Positions 7,536 to 15,444 of a stretch of 38,415 nucleotides of DNA are shown here, in pieces. The stretch is from an uncultured Prevotella sp. (GTDB lineage Bacteria; Bacteroidota; Bacteroidia; Bacteroidales; Bacteroidaceae), in assembly GCA_900322095.1 (NCBI GenBank), contig ONYS01000036.1:1-38415 (forward strand), given 5' to 3'. Positions within the stretch are counted from its first letter, which is position 1. Each line of letters begins with the position of its first letter. The notes under the pieces were generated by a model. It made no database searches, was not told the origin of the DNA, and saw nothing but the letters and a program-made list of their open reading frames with translations. Both the position numbers and the translations under genes were made by a program.

Positions 7536-10500
7536 ATTCATCGATTCCATCATCGCTTTCTCTCTCCGCCGCAAGTATCTCATCCTCGTGGTGACGCTGG
7601 CCGTCATCGTCCTCGGTGTGGTCAGCTTCCGCCAGACGCCCATTGACGCCTTCCCCGACGTGACCAACACCAAGGTGACCATCATCACGCAGTGGCCCGG
7701 CCGCTCGGCTGAGGAGATAGAGAAGTTCGTCACCATCCCCATCGAGATTGCTATGAATTCGGTGCAGAAGAAGACCGACATCCGTTCGACGACGCTTTTT
7801 GGTCTCTCCGTGGTCACCGTCTGCTTCGAAGATCATGTCGACGACGAGTTCGCGCGCCAGCAAGTATACAACCTCATCAACGACGCTGACTTGCCCGATG
7901 GCGTGGAACCCGACGTGCAGCCGCTCTCCGGTCCTACGGGCGAGATTTACCGCTACACGCTGCGCAGCGACAAGCGGTCGGTGCGCGAGTTGAAGACGCT
8001 GCAGGACTGGGTCATCGAGCGCAAGCTGCGCTCCGTGCCCGGCATTGCCGACATCGTCAGTTTCGGCGGTGAGGTGAAGACCTTCGAGGTCAGCGTCAAT
8101 CCCAACCAGCTTGCCACCTACGGCGTCAGTTCGCTCGAGCTCTATCAGGCCATCGCCAACAGCAACGTCAACGTCGGCGGTGACGTCATCGAGCGCAGTT
8201 CGCAGGCCTACGTCGTGCGTGGTATTGGACTCATCAACAACGTTCGCGAGATTGGCGACATCGTGGTGAAGAATGTTGGCGGTACGCCCATCCTCGTGCG
8301 CAACCTCGCCACCGTCCATGAGAGCTGTGTGCCACGTCTAGGACAGGTAGGGCGCGGCAAGGAGGATGATGTCGTTGAGGGCATCGTCGTCATGCGCAAG
8401 GGCGAGAACACCGGGCAGGTCATCAAGGCGCTGAAGTCGAAAATCAGTGAGATTCAGCACGACGACCTGCCCAAGGACGTGAAGATTGTGCCGTTCTACG
8501 ACCGCGAGGACCTTGTCAACCTGGCCGTGGGTACGGTGATGCACAACGTTCTGGAGGGAATCGCCCTCGTCACCCTCGTGGTGCTGCTGTTCATGAAGGA
8601 CTGGCGCACCACGGTCATCGTGGCATCCGTCATCCCGCTGGCCCTGCTTTTCGCCTTCATTGCTCTGCACCTCTGCGGCATGAGCGCCAACCTGCTCTCG
8701 ATGGGTGCCATCGACTTCGGTATCATCATCGACGGAGCCGTGGTGATGGTCGAGGCACTCTTCGTGGCTCTCTCGGCTCAGGCGCGCAGCATCGGTATGG
8801 AAGCCTTCAACCGCCGCAGCCATCTCGGCATGATACGTCAGACGGCACGCGGTAAGGCAAAGTCTGTGTTCTTCTCCAAACTCATCATCATCACGGCCCT
8901 GCTGCCCATCTTCACTTTCCAGAAGGTTGAGGGCAAGATGTTCTCGCCCTTGGCCTATACCCTCGGCTTCGCCCTCCTCGGCGCTCTGCTGTTCACGCTG
9001 ACACTCGTGCCCGTGCTCTCGTCGATGCTGCTCAAGAAGAATGTCAGGGAGAAGAAAAACCGTTTCCTCGACTTCGTCTATCACTATGCCGACAGCGCCT
9101 TCGCCTATTGCCATCGCAACAGCCGTAAGGTCATCGCCGTGGCGCTCGTAGCCATGGCCGTGGGACTGGCCTGCTTCAAACTGCTCGGTTCGGAATTCCT
9201 GCCCGAGATGAACGAGGGTTCCATCTACGTGCGTGCCACGTTGCCGCAGAGTGTCTCGCTGAGGCAGAGCGTGAAACTCGCCAATGAGTTCCGCGGCATC
9301 CTCAGTTCTTATCCCGAAGTGAGTCAGGTGATGACGCAGACGGGCCGTCCCAACGACGGTACCGATGCCACCGGATTCTACAACATCGAGCTGTTCGTGA
9401 AGATGTATCCCGAGAACCAGTGGCACACGGGACGCTCGAAGGATGAGGTCATCGACGACATGAACCGCCGGTTGAGCGTCTATCCCGGCATCGACTTCAA
9501 CTTCTCGCAGCCCATTTCCGACAATGTCGAGGAGGCCGTGAGTGGTGTCAAGGGAGCCATCGTCGCCAAGGTTTATGGCAAGGATCTCGCCGAGAGTGAG
9601 CGTCTGGCCTGGCAGGTCTACAACACGATGAAGCCCATCCGCGGCATCACCGACCTCGGCGTCATCCGCAATATGGGACAGCCCGAACTGCAAATCGACA
9701 TCAACGAGGACCGGTTGGCGCGCTATGGCGTGAAAAAAGACGACGTGCAGAGCATCATCGAGATGGCCATCGGCGGTAAGGCGGCCTCGCAAGTGTATGA
9801 GGACGAGCGCAAGTTCAACCTCGTCGTGCGCTATGCCGAGCCCTACCGCGACAATGCTGAGGCCATCGCGAAGATTAAGGTACCCAACGACGACGGGCAG
9901 ATGATTCCCATCGGTGAGCTAGCCACGATACGTGCCATCACTGGTCCGCTCATCATCTATCGCGAGAACCACGCCCGCTACTGCGCCGTGAAGTTCAGCG
10001 TGCGTGACCGCGATATGGGTTCTGCCGTCGACGAGTCGCGTGCCAAGGTGGCGAAGGCGGTGAAACTGCCCGCAGGCTATAAGATTACGTGGAACGGCGA
10101 CTTCGAGAATCAGAAGCGCGCCTCGGCCCGACTGGCACAGGTGGTGCCCATCAGCGTGCTGCTCATCTTCGTCATCCTCTACGTGCTCTTCGGCAATGCG
10201 CGCGACGCCGGACTGGTGCTCACCAACGTGCCCTTCGCGGCTGTGGGCGGCATCCTCATCCTGCTCCTTACCCGCACGAATTTCTCTATCTCGGCGGGTA
10301 TTGGCTTCATCTGTCTCTTCGGTATCTGTATTCAGAATGGCGTCATCATGCTCATGGACATCAAGCACTTCCTGCGGCATCGCTATGCCTTGCCCGATGC
10401 TGTCACCCGCGGTATGCACTCGCGCATCCGCAGTGTGCTGATGACAGCCATGATGGCTACTCTCGGTCTGATGCCTGCTGCTTTGAGCCACGGCATCGGC

Positions 10501-10632
10501 AGTGAGAGTCAACGTCCGCTCGCAACGGTCATCATCGGTGGTCTTGTCGGTGCGACCATCTTCACGCTCTTCATCTTCCCCCTCGTGGTGGAGAAGATTT
10601 ACAAGCATGTGAATATTAAGAAGATGAAGTAA
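7528..10632 (+). CDS. czcA: Heavy-metal efflux RND transporter (CzcA type)
   Basis: 1034 residues, full length for an HME-RND pump. It has an N-terminal helix (KYLILVVTLAVIVLGVVSF), the porter loop, helices 2-6, a second porter loop and helices 8-12. The helix-4 signature is DFGIIIDGAVVMVE, with acidic residues D396, D402 and E409 in the proton/cation path. This pattern is typical of CzcA-like pumps for divalent cations (Zn, Co, Cd). Copper/silver CusA proteins have a different helix-4 motif with Ala in place of the first Asp, so CzcA is the better label. The pump is powered by the proton gradient and takes metal from the periplasm or cytoplasm. A C-rich tract follows directly after the stop. 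Confidence 0.95.
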   Translation: MNKFIDSIIAFSLRRKYLILVVTLAVIVLGVVSFRQTPIDAFPDVTNTKVTIITQWPGRSAEEIEKFVTIPIEIAMNSVQKKTDIRSTTLFGLSVVTVCFEDHVDDEFARQQVYNLINDADLPDGVEPDVQPLSGPTGEIYRYTLRSDKRSVRELKTLQDWVIERKLRSVPGIADIVSFGGEVKTFEVSVNPNQLATYGVSSLELYQAIANSNVNVGGDVIERSSQAYVVRGIGLINNVREIGDIVVKNVGGTPILVRNLATVHESCVPRLGQVGRGKEDDVVEGIVVMRKGENTGQVIKALKSKISEIQHDDLPKDVKIVPFYDREDLVNLAVGTVMHNVLEGIALVTLVVLLFMKDWRTTVIVASVIPLALLFAFIALHLCGMSANLLSMGAIDFGIIIDGAVVMVEALFVALSAQARSIGMEAFNRRSHLGMIRQTARGKAKSVFFSKLIIITALLPIFTFQKVEGKMFSPLAYTLGFALLGALLFTLTLVPVLSSMLLKKNVREKKNRFLDFVYHYADSAFAYCHRNSRKVIAVALVAMAVGLACFKLLGSEFLPEMNEGSIYVRATLPQSVSLRQSVKLANEFRGILSSYPEVSQVMTQTGRPNDGTDATGFYNIELFVKMYPENQWHTGRSKDEVIDDMNRRLSVYPGIDFNFSQPISDNVEEAVSGVKGAIVAKVYGKDLAESERLAWQVYNTMKPIRGITDLGVIRNMGQPELQIDINEDRLARYGVKKDDVQSIIEMAIGGKAASQVYEDERKFNLVVRYAEPYRDNAEAIAKIKVPNDDGQMIPIGELATIRAITGPLIIYRENHARYCAVKFSVRDRDMGSAVDESRAKVAKAVKLPAGYKITWNGDFENQKRASARLAQVVPISVLLIFVILYVLFGNARDAGLVLTNVPFAAVGGILILLLTRTNFSISAGIGFICLFGICIQNGVIMLMDIKHFLRHRYALPDAVTRGMHSRIRSVLMTAMMATLGLMPAALSHGIGSESQRPLATVIIGGLVGATIFTLFIFPLVVEKIYKHVNIKKMK

Positions 10633-10633
10633 G

Positions 10634-10664
10634 CCCCTCAACCCCCATAAACCCCATAGGCCCC
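10634..10664 (-). repeat. G-quadruplex-prone tract directly after the czcA stop
   Basis: The plus strand has C-runs at 10634-10637, 10642-10646, 10652-10655 and 10661-10664, beginning 2 nt after the stop codon. The minus strand therefore has four G-runs with 4-5 nt loops. It has the same layout as the tracts at 545-587 and 14261-14294. Confidence 0.7.
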
Positions 10665-10699
10665 AAAGCTCCACCCCTGGTCTCAAAGACCCACCCTGG

Positions 10700-10718
10700 C
10701 CCTCCCTACAAGGGAGGG
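10700..10718. repeat. Dispersed GC-rich palindrome, copy 1
   Basis: CCCTCCCT, a 3-nt ACA loop, then AGGGAGGG: a perfect 8-bp stem. In reverse complement the flanks (ccagggtgggtc) resemble those of copy 2 at 10840 (ccagagggggtc), so the two are inverted copies of one element. It could also help end the czc transcript, but no T-run follows. Confidence 0.75.
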
Positions 10719-10752
10719 AAAGCACATCACAAGTTACTCACTAAGAATAAAT

Positions 10753-11118
10753 ATGAATAAGAACATGAGAAAGAATAAAATAATTGCTGAAGCACCCCAC
10801 CTCCTTCAAGTTTATTTATGTGCGTTGGCATTCTTGCTTCTCCCCCTTGTAGGGGGAGCCAGAGGGGGTCTTGATGTGAGAGTGGGTCTTGAAACTAGGC
10901 ATTGTCTCCAAACGGCGAAGTTCTCGGTGCAGGCCAGTACGGAGCAGAGGGCAGTTGTCGACTCCACGATGCGGGCTCAGCCCGGCGTGTTCTCTGTGTC
11001 GTGGAGTCCGCATCGCCAGATTCTCATCGTGGTCTACAACCGTATGGTGACGAACAAGCGACGGCTGAAAAACCACGTTGAATGTATCATTCATGAACAG
11101 TCCTCAACATTGCAATAA
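10753..11118 (+). CDS. Small secreted HMA-like protein lacking the CxxC metal site
   Basis: 121 residues. The N-terminal part has a signal-like hydrophobic stretch (VYLCALAFLLLPLVGGARG, about 20-38). The C-terminal part (about 57-115) has the length and beta-alpha-beta-beta-alpha-beta pattern of a heavy-metal-associated domain: KFSVQAS, then STMRAQPGVFSVSWSPHR, QILIVVYN, and a final helix and strand. The metal-binding CxxC after the first strand is absent (STEQRA is found there). The position 120 bp after czcA suggests a role near the efflux pump, as periplasmic HMA proteins often accompany such pumps. A GC-rich palindromic repeat lies inside the signal region and encodes part of it. The HMA assignment rests on pattern only; it may be a decayed metal chaperone. 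Confidence 0.6.
   Translation: MNKNMRKNKIIAEAPHLLQVYLCALAFLLLPLVGGARGGLDVRVGLETRHCLQTAKFSVQASTEQRAVVDSTMRAQPGVFSVSWSPHRQILIVVYNRMVTNKRRLKNHVECIIHEQSSTLQ
10840..10858. repeat. Dispersed GC-rich palindrome, copy 2, inside a coding region
   Basis: CTCCCCCT, a 3-nt TGT loop, then AGGGGGAG: a perfect 8-bp stem. It is inverted relative to copy 1 at 10700 and lies within the HMA-like gene, where it encodes the LLPLVGGARG part of the hydrophobic leader. Confidence 0.8.
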
Positions 11119-11169
11119 CATCAATGACATTTTCAGAATTAGAGAAAACACTCAATTTTAGTTACTTCA

Positions 11170-11201
11170 TTTGTACCTTTGAAAAAATATAACTATCTTT
11201 G
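11170..11201 (+). promoter_or_regulatory. Promoter of the DUF3791 cassette
   Basis: TTTG at 11170-11173, a 20-bp spacer, then TATCTTTG at 11194-11201: a full consensus Bacteroidetes promoter. The DUF3791 ATG is 21 nt downstream. Confidence 0.8.
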
Positions 11202-11221
11202 GGGCAAAATCGTGATTTATC

Positions 11222-11449
11222 ATGAAAGAGGTCAATATTAAAGACAAGGCGGAATATATCATTGCGTCTATCAGTGAGTTTGGCAAGCGGCATTCGTTGA
11301 CGCCTGTGGAGGCTTATCGTTACCTGAATCGATATAGAGGCATTGAGATGCTCGACAAGTTCTATGATGTGATGCATACGCTGAGCTTCAAAGATACTAC
11401 CGATGATCTAACGACTTTTTGTCATCGCAACGGAGGAGGATTGGTATGA
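11222..11449 (+). CDS. DUF3791 family protein
   Basis: 75 residues with no membrane or signal segment. Typical family features are visible: an N-terminal DKAEYIIASISEFGKRHSLT, a central EAYRYLNRYRGIEMLDKFYD and HTLSFKDTTDDLTTFCHRNG at the end. The function is unknown. In Bacteroidales such genes are often followed by DUF3990, and that is the case here: the stop overlaps the next ATG by 4 bp (ATGA). The pair plus the downstream XRE gene looks like a small toxin-antitoxin-like module, which is an inference. The gene itself is intact, while its partner is broken. Confidence 0.8.
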   Translation: MKEVNIKDKAEYIIASISEFGKRHSLTPVEAYRYLNRYRGIEMLDKFYDVMHTLSFKDTTDDLTTFCHRNGGGLV

Positions 11450-12003
11450 GATTATATCATGGTTCAACGGTCGAGATTACGGATATAGATTAGTCAAAGT
11501 CAAAACCGAATAAAGATTTTGGACGTGGCTTCTATTTAAGTGCCGATAAGCAATAAGCACAGAAATTAGCCGAGTATAAGGTATTCCAGACAGGTGGCAC
11601 CCCTATGGTTAATACTTTTGAGTTTGATGAAAAGTTGCTTACCGATGGGACTTTAAAGACTTTGGAGTTTAACCTGCATTATTCATGAACATTAAACGCT
11701 ACTTTTTTGAACATGAATTATCACAAATTACCCATGAATTATTCGTAAATGATTATATTCATGAGAAATTTTAATGTAGGTTAAAGAATATTCTAAGGAA
11801 TGGGCCGAGTTTGTATTTGCCAACCGTCAGTCGGCATCTGGCGAGAGTGTTCATGACTATGATGTAGTGATAGGTCCAATTGCAAACGACAAGGTTGGTG
11901 TGCAGATTCGTAAATATGTAGACAAAGAGATCTCTTTAAAGAATCAAGAAATACTTTTGTTGCTAAAATACGTCCTCTAAGTGACTTTATGGGCATCAAG
12001 TAA
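11446..12003 (+). pseudogene. DUF3990 family protein, inactivated (two nonsense codons, MITE insertion, 3' frame change)
   Basis: Translation from the ATG at 11446 gives MRLYHGSTVEITDID, then TAG (11491-11493), SKSKPNKDFGRGFYLSADKQ, TAA (11554-11556), AQKLAEYKVFQTGGTPMVN and on to LKTLEF. A 108-bp element interrupts at 11673. After it the gene resumes as KEYSKEWAEFVFANRQ, then YDVVIGPIANDKVGVQIRKY. The matching end (FVAKIRPLSDFMGIK) lies in another frame, so there is a further lesion near 11950. LYHGS, DFGRGFYLS and the YDVVIGPIANDK block identify DUF3990, which I believe has an ADP-ribosyltransferase-like fold. Loss of a toxic partner while DUF3791 and XRE stay intact fits a decaying toxin module. 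Confidence 0.85.
11669..11784. mobile_element. 108-bp MITE-like element with TTAA target duplication
   Basis: The core is 11673-11780. Its ends are inverted repeats: CCTGCATTA at the left, TAATGTAGG at the right, one mismatch. It is flanked by TTAA on both sides (11669-11672, 11781-11784). Removing the core and one TTAA restores an uninterrupted DUF3990 frame reading LEF-KEYSKEW, which gives the empty site directly. Inside are four copies of ATTCATG, two in each orientation. It has no coding capacity, so it would need a transposase supplied elsewhere. A TA duplication with ACCTGCATTA ends fits equally well. Confidence 0.8.
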
Positions 12004-12050
12004 TCGATGTAAATGCGAAGGCAGAGAAGAATATTTTAAAAACAAATGAT

Positions 12051-12383
12051 ATGGCAAAGACGGATACAACTTCACTTGACGTGTTGACCGATGAAGTGTT
12101 TGGCAAAAAAGGCACTCCAAAGCGCGATGCAATGGAAAAACAATTAAAAGAGGTGGTAAATGCCTATTATGTGGGTGAGACAATCCGCAAGATGCGCCAG
12201 GCCCGAAAACTCACCCAAGAAGAATTTGGTGAACGTGTTGGCGTGAAGAAAGCTCAAATATCAAAATTGGAGAAAGGAAAGAGTATAATCACGTTGCCTA
12301 CAATGAGCCGAATTTTCCAGGCTCTCGGTGTAGCATCCGCCACACTTGACTTGGGCATTGGCGGCAAAGTCGCATTATGGTAA
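12051..12383 (+). CDS. XRE-family helix-turn-helix regulator (antitoxin-like)
   Basis: 110 residues. A short N-terminal arm (about 1-40, with a Lys-rich KKGTPKRDAMEKQLKEVV) precedes an HTH_3 domain (about 41-100): IRKMRQARKLTQEEFGERVG, KKAQISKLEKGKSIITLPTM and SRIFQALGVASATLDL. The size and layout fit HigA-like antitoxins and the DNA-binding part of toxin-antitoxin modules. It follows the broken DUF3990 gene by 47 bp and precedes the response-regulator gene by 7 bp, so read-through into the two-component system is possible. Its AT-rich composition matches the cassette rather than the two-component genes. The likely role is autorepression of the cassette promoter at 11170, which is an inference. 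Confidence 0.85.
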   Translation: MAKTDTTSLDVLTDEVFGKKGTPKRDAMEKQLKEVVNAYYVGETIRKMRQARKLTQEEFGERVGVKKAQISKLEKGKSIITLPTMSRIFQALGVASATLDLGIGGKVALW

Positions 12384-12390
12384 GCAAATT

Positions 12391-13083
12391 ATGAAACGTA
12401 TCTTATTGGCTGAGGACGAGGAGAATATCGCAGACTTCGTCAGTCGGGGACTGGAGAGCTTCGGCTACGAGGTAGACAGCGTGCGGCGCGGCGACGAGGC
12501 GTGGCAGCGGCTGCAGGAGCAGCAGGACTACGACCTGGCGTTGCTCGACATTCGTATGCCCGGAATGACGGGACTGGAAGTGTGCCGCCGGCTGCGCGAG
12601 AGTCAGGGCTACGTGCTGCCCGTGCTGATGCTCACCGCACTGGGCACTACCGACGACATCGTGCTCGGTTTGCAGGTTGGTGCCGACGACTATATGGTCA
12701 AGCCTTTCAAGTTCACAGAGTTGCTTGCCCGCATCTCGGCCCTGCTGCGGCGCGTGGAGAGTTACCAACAGGCGGCACCGCTGTCCTCGGCCGACCTCTC
12801 TATAGACGCGGCCACGCACAAGGCCCGTCGCGGCGACCGCGAGGTGGACTTGAGCACGAAGGAATACCGACTGCTGGAATACCTGATGCGCCACGAGGGC
12901 GAGACGCTCACCCGCCGCCAACTGCTGCGCGACGTGTGGGACAAGGACTTCGACACCAACACCAACGTCGTCGACGTCTATGTGCGCTATCTGCGGCAGA
13001 AGATTGACGAGGGCTTCGACCACAAACTCATCCATACCATCGTGGGCACCGGCTACCGCTTCGGAAAGGAGGACGACGAATGA
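12391..13083 (+). CDS. OmpR/PhoB-family response regulator
   Basis: 230 residues from the ATG at 12391. An in-frame extension to 12346 overlaps the XRE gene and is not needed. The receiver domain (1-120) has the acidic pair in LLAEDEEN, phospho-acceptor D53 (LLDIRMPGMTG), T82 and K104 (DYMVKPFKF). The winged-helix DNA-binding domain (about 130-226) has STKEYRLLEYLMRHEGETLT, RRQLLRDVWDKDFDTNTNVV and HTIVGTGYRFG. It is coupled to the histidine kinase by a 4-bp ATGA overlap. By position it may control the czc genes, as CzcR/CusR do elsewhere; the toxin-like cassette lies between them. The target is inferred, the family is certain. Confidence 0.95.
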   Translation: MKRILLAEDEENIADFVSRGLESFGYEVDSVRRGDEAWQRLQEQQDYDLALLDIRMPGMTGLEVCRRLRESQGYVLPVLMLTALGTTDDIVLGLQVGADDYMVKPFKFTELLARISALLRRVESYQQAAPLSSADLSIDAATHKARRGDREVDLSTKEYRLLEYLMRHEGETLTRRQLLRDVWDKDFDTNTNVVDVYVRYLRQKIDEGFDHKLIHTIVGTGYRFGKEDDE

Positions 13084-14252
13084 AGCCCGGACATAAAATC
13101 TCGCTCATCTACTCGGGCATCACCATCGGACTGGTGCTCGTGGCCGGGATGGTGTTTTATTTCTTCGCATCCAACTACATCCGCAACCTCTACTTCCACT
13201 ATATGGAGGAGAAGGCGCACGCCGTGGCTGAGGAGAAATTCTCCAAGGACGAGCTCGACCCCGTGAAATACCGCAATGTCGTCATCCGCCGGAAGAACTC
13301 CATACCGACTTCGAAGGAATTGTTTATCCGCGTCGATAATCGACAGTTGGCGCGCCAGGCTTTATCGGCTTATCTTACCGATGACCAGATAGAAGAACTC
13401 TACGGCAATCAGACGGTCAACTTCGAGCACGGCGACGAGGTGGGCACGGCCTTCGTCTACTACGACAACACCGGTACCTTCGCTGTCATCGTGCTCAGCC
13501 GCAATCCCTACGGTGCCGACATCGCCAATACCCTGCGCTGGGCCCTGCTGCTGTTGGTGCTCATCTCGGCCGCCGTGCTCTGGCTCATCAGCCGGCTCTA
13601 CGCCATGCGAATGCTCGACCGCATCGACCGCGACTATCAGACTGAGAAGATGTTTGTCAACAACGCCTCTCACGAAATCAACAACCCGCTCACGGCCATT
13701 CAGGGTGAGTGTGAAGTGGCGCTGCTTGCCGACCGCACGGTGCCCGAATACAAGGACACGCTACGGCGCATTGCCCACGAGGCCGACCGCGTGGTGACCA
13801 TCATGCGCGAACTGCTCCACTTCTCCCACGTCAGGAGCGGTGAGGAGATGGGACAGCGCGAACCAGTGGAGATTGGCCTGCTGGTGAAGGCTGTGGCGGA
13901 GGGACTCTGCACAGTAGATTGCCACGACGACTTCACCGTGATGGGCGACGCCAACCTCCTGCGTATGGCCTTCCACAACCTCATCAACAATGCCGTGAAA
14001 TATTCCGAAGGAAGACCGGTCAGCGTCAACATCGTCGACCGACGCGTCACAATCCGCGACCACGGCATTGGCATACCGCCCGAAGACCTGCCCCACGTCT
14101 TCGAGCCATTCTTCCGCGCTTCCAATACGGGCAGCGTGATGGGGCAGGGCGTAGGCCTGGCACTTGCCAAGGCCATTCTCGAGAAGCATGGCGCCCGCAT
14201 CAAGGTGGAGTCGCAGCAGGGCGAAGGCACTACGGTGCAGGTCAGTTTTTAG
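13080..14252 (+). CDS. Sensor histidine kinase
   Basis: 390 residues. TM1 spans about 8-30 and TM2 about 154-171, enclosing a periplasmic sensor of about 120 residues. The HisKA domain has H198 in FVNNASHEINNPLTAIQGE. The ATPase domain has the N-box NLINNAVKYSEG, G1 IRDHGIGIPPED, the F-box FEPFFRAS and G2 GQGVGLALAKAI. It phosphorylates the response regulator encoded just upstream. The sensor region lacks an obvious His- or Met-rich metal site, so metal sensing is suggested only by the nearby efflux operon. The short HAMP-like linker (about 172-188) fits CusS-type kinases. A C-rich tract lies 8 nt after the stop. Confidence 0.95.
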   Translation: MKPGHKISLIYSGITIGLVLVAGMVFYFFASNYIRNLYFHYMEEKAHAVAEEKFSKDELDPVKYRNVVIRRKNSIPTSKELFIRVDNRQLARQALSAYLTDDQIEELYGNQTVNFEHGDEVGTAFVYYDNTGTFAVIVLSRNPYGADIANTLRWALLLLVLISAAVLWLISRLYAMRMLDRIDRDYQTEKMFVNNASHEINNPLTAIQGECEVALLADRTVPEYKDTLRRIAHEADRVVTIMRELLHFSHVRSGEEMGQREPVEIGLLVKAVAEGLCTVDCHDDFTVMGDANLLRMAFHNLINNAVKYSEGRPVSVNIVDRRVTIRDHGIGIPPEDLPHVFEPFFRASNTGSVMGQGVGLALAKAILEKHGARIKVESQQGEGTTVQVSF

Positions 14253-14260
14253 TCTCCAAT

Positions 14261-14294
14261 CCCCCCATTACTCCCCATTAACCCCATCCACCCC
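14261..14294 (-). repeat. G-quadruplex-prone tract after the histidine-kinase stop
   Basis: Plus-strand C-runs at 14261-14266, 14273-14276, 14282-14285 and 14291-14294 give four G-runs on the minus strand with 5-6 nt loops, 8 nt after the stop codon. The repeat unit is close to CCCCATnnn, as in the tracts after spmAB and czcA. Confidence 0.7.
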
Positions 14295-14417
14295 ATCACA
14301 CAGCCGGACGGTAGCAAATTCGATGGAATTCGCGACATTCATATAAATCAAGTGAATACTTCATTGTTGTCTTTGCTGACCGTGGACAAAAAGTTTTCTC
14401 AGGCGGCAAACGTTTTA

Positions 14418-14449
14418 TTTGCTTTGTCCGTCGGAATTGCGTATCTTTG
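14418..14449 (+). promoter_or_regulatory. Promoter of the alpha/beta-hydrolase gene
   Basis: TTTG at 14418-14421, 20 bp, then TATCTTTG at 14442-14449. The gene start at 14470 is 20 nt downstream. A complete Bacteroidetes promoter. Confidence 0.8.
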
Positions 14450-14469
14450 CAGTAATATAATAAGGTATT

Positions 14470-15168
14470 ATGAAACAGCAAGTAGTTATCAACCATCGGA
14501 CCTGCACGGTCTTTCAAAGCAGCGAGCAGGCGCAGGTGCTCCTGGTGCAACCTGTCGACGGACACGACCTCGAGGAACTCGACGCAGAACTGGATTGGAT
14601 ATCAAGTAATGCTAACGTTCCTTTTCGATTCATTGCCGTGCATGTCGACCGGTGGTTCGACGAACTGGCTCCGTGGCCCGCACCGCCCGTGTTCGGTAAG
14701 ACGCCCTTTGGCAATGGCGCAGCGAAGACTCTCGAAAGTTTGGGGCAAATAGTTAATGAGGAACTCGTCAAGATGACTTCTCAGGATGGCGCCAAAGTTC
14801 AGGTTATCCTTGGTGGTTATTCCTTGGCCGGACTTTTCGCTCTGTGGGCTGGCTATCAAGCCGGACAGCCCTTCGAAGCCGTTGTTGCTGCCTCGCCTTC
14901 GGTGTGGTATAAGGATTGGCTCGACTATGCCGCAGCGCACGCGCCGCAGGCGAAGGCCTTCTATCTGAGTCTTGGCGACCGGGAAGAACGTTCGCGCACG
15001 CCCATCCTTACCACCATCGGTACGGCCATCCGGCGTCAGCAGCAACTCCTGGACGAAGCTCATGTCGCGAATATCCTCGAATGGAATCCCGGCAACCACT
15101 TCCAGGACAACGGTGTACGCACCGCCAAGGGATTCGTGTGGGCAATGAATACAATTCATAATTCATAA
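14470..15168 (+). CDS. Alpha/beta-hydrolase (esterase-like)
   Basis: 232 residues with no signal peptide, so probably cytoplasmic. The nucleophile elbow GGYSLAG places the catalytic Ser at 118, followed by the usual AASPSVWYKDW segment. A late His at 210 (WNPGNHFQD) fits the catalytic triad, with D170 (LSLGD) as the likely acid. The overall pattern resembles the esterase/IroE-like group that acts on esters of siderophores or small molecules. The substrate is unknown. It is a single gene with its own consensus promoter and no terminator-like stem directly after it; a long gene-free region follows. Confidence 0.8.
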   Translation: MKQQVVINHRTCTVFQSSEQAQVLLVQPVDGHDLEELDAELDWISSNANVPFRFIAVHVDRWFDELAPWPAPPVFGKTPFGNGAAKTLESLGQIVNEELVKMTSQDGAKVQVILGGYSLAGLFALWAGYQAGQPFEAVVAASPSVWYKDWLDYAAAHAPQAKAFYLSLGDREERSRTPILTTIGTAIRRQQQLLDEAHVANILEWNPGNHFQDNGVRTAKGFVWAMNTIHNS

Positions 15169-15444
15169 TTTTGCTGGCGCGGCCCTCAAAGAATGAATTA
15201 TATTCCGTAGAGTTCGCGATTGTCAAACTACCCACGAAGAGGGTTGCGTAAATCATAGGCTTTATGAACATATATTGGGTATTAACGCAACCCCCAAGGG
15301 GGTATCGCAATCGGGATGACTCCCCAACGAGGGGAATCGCGCCATTCGCTTTGCTCATGTCGCTCATCCCCTCGCTATGTTGACGCAGCCCCCTCCCGGG
15401 GGTACAATGATCACACCGAATCTAAACACAAAGTGTAGTAGGAG

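Noticed and set aside
6354-7817. 487-codon minus-strand open frame
   Set aside because: Antisense to czcB and the start of czcA; its C-terminal end merely translates the 9-bp repeat.
8338-9792. 484-codon minus-strand open frame
   Set aside because: Antisense to czcA; no recognisable domain.
15008-15367. 119-codon minus-strand frame after the hydrolase
   Set aside because: Half of it is antisense to the hydrolase and the rest crosses hairpin repeats.
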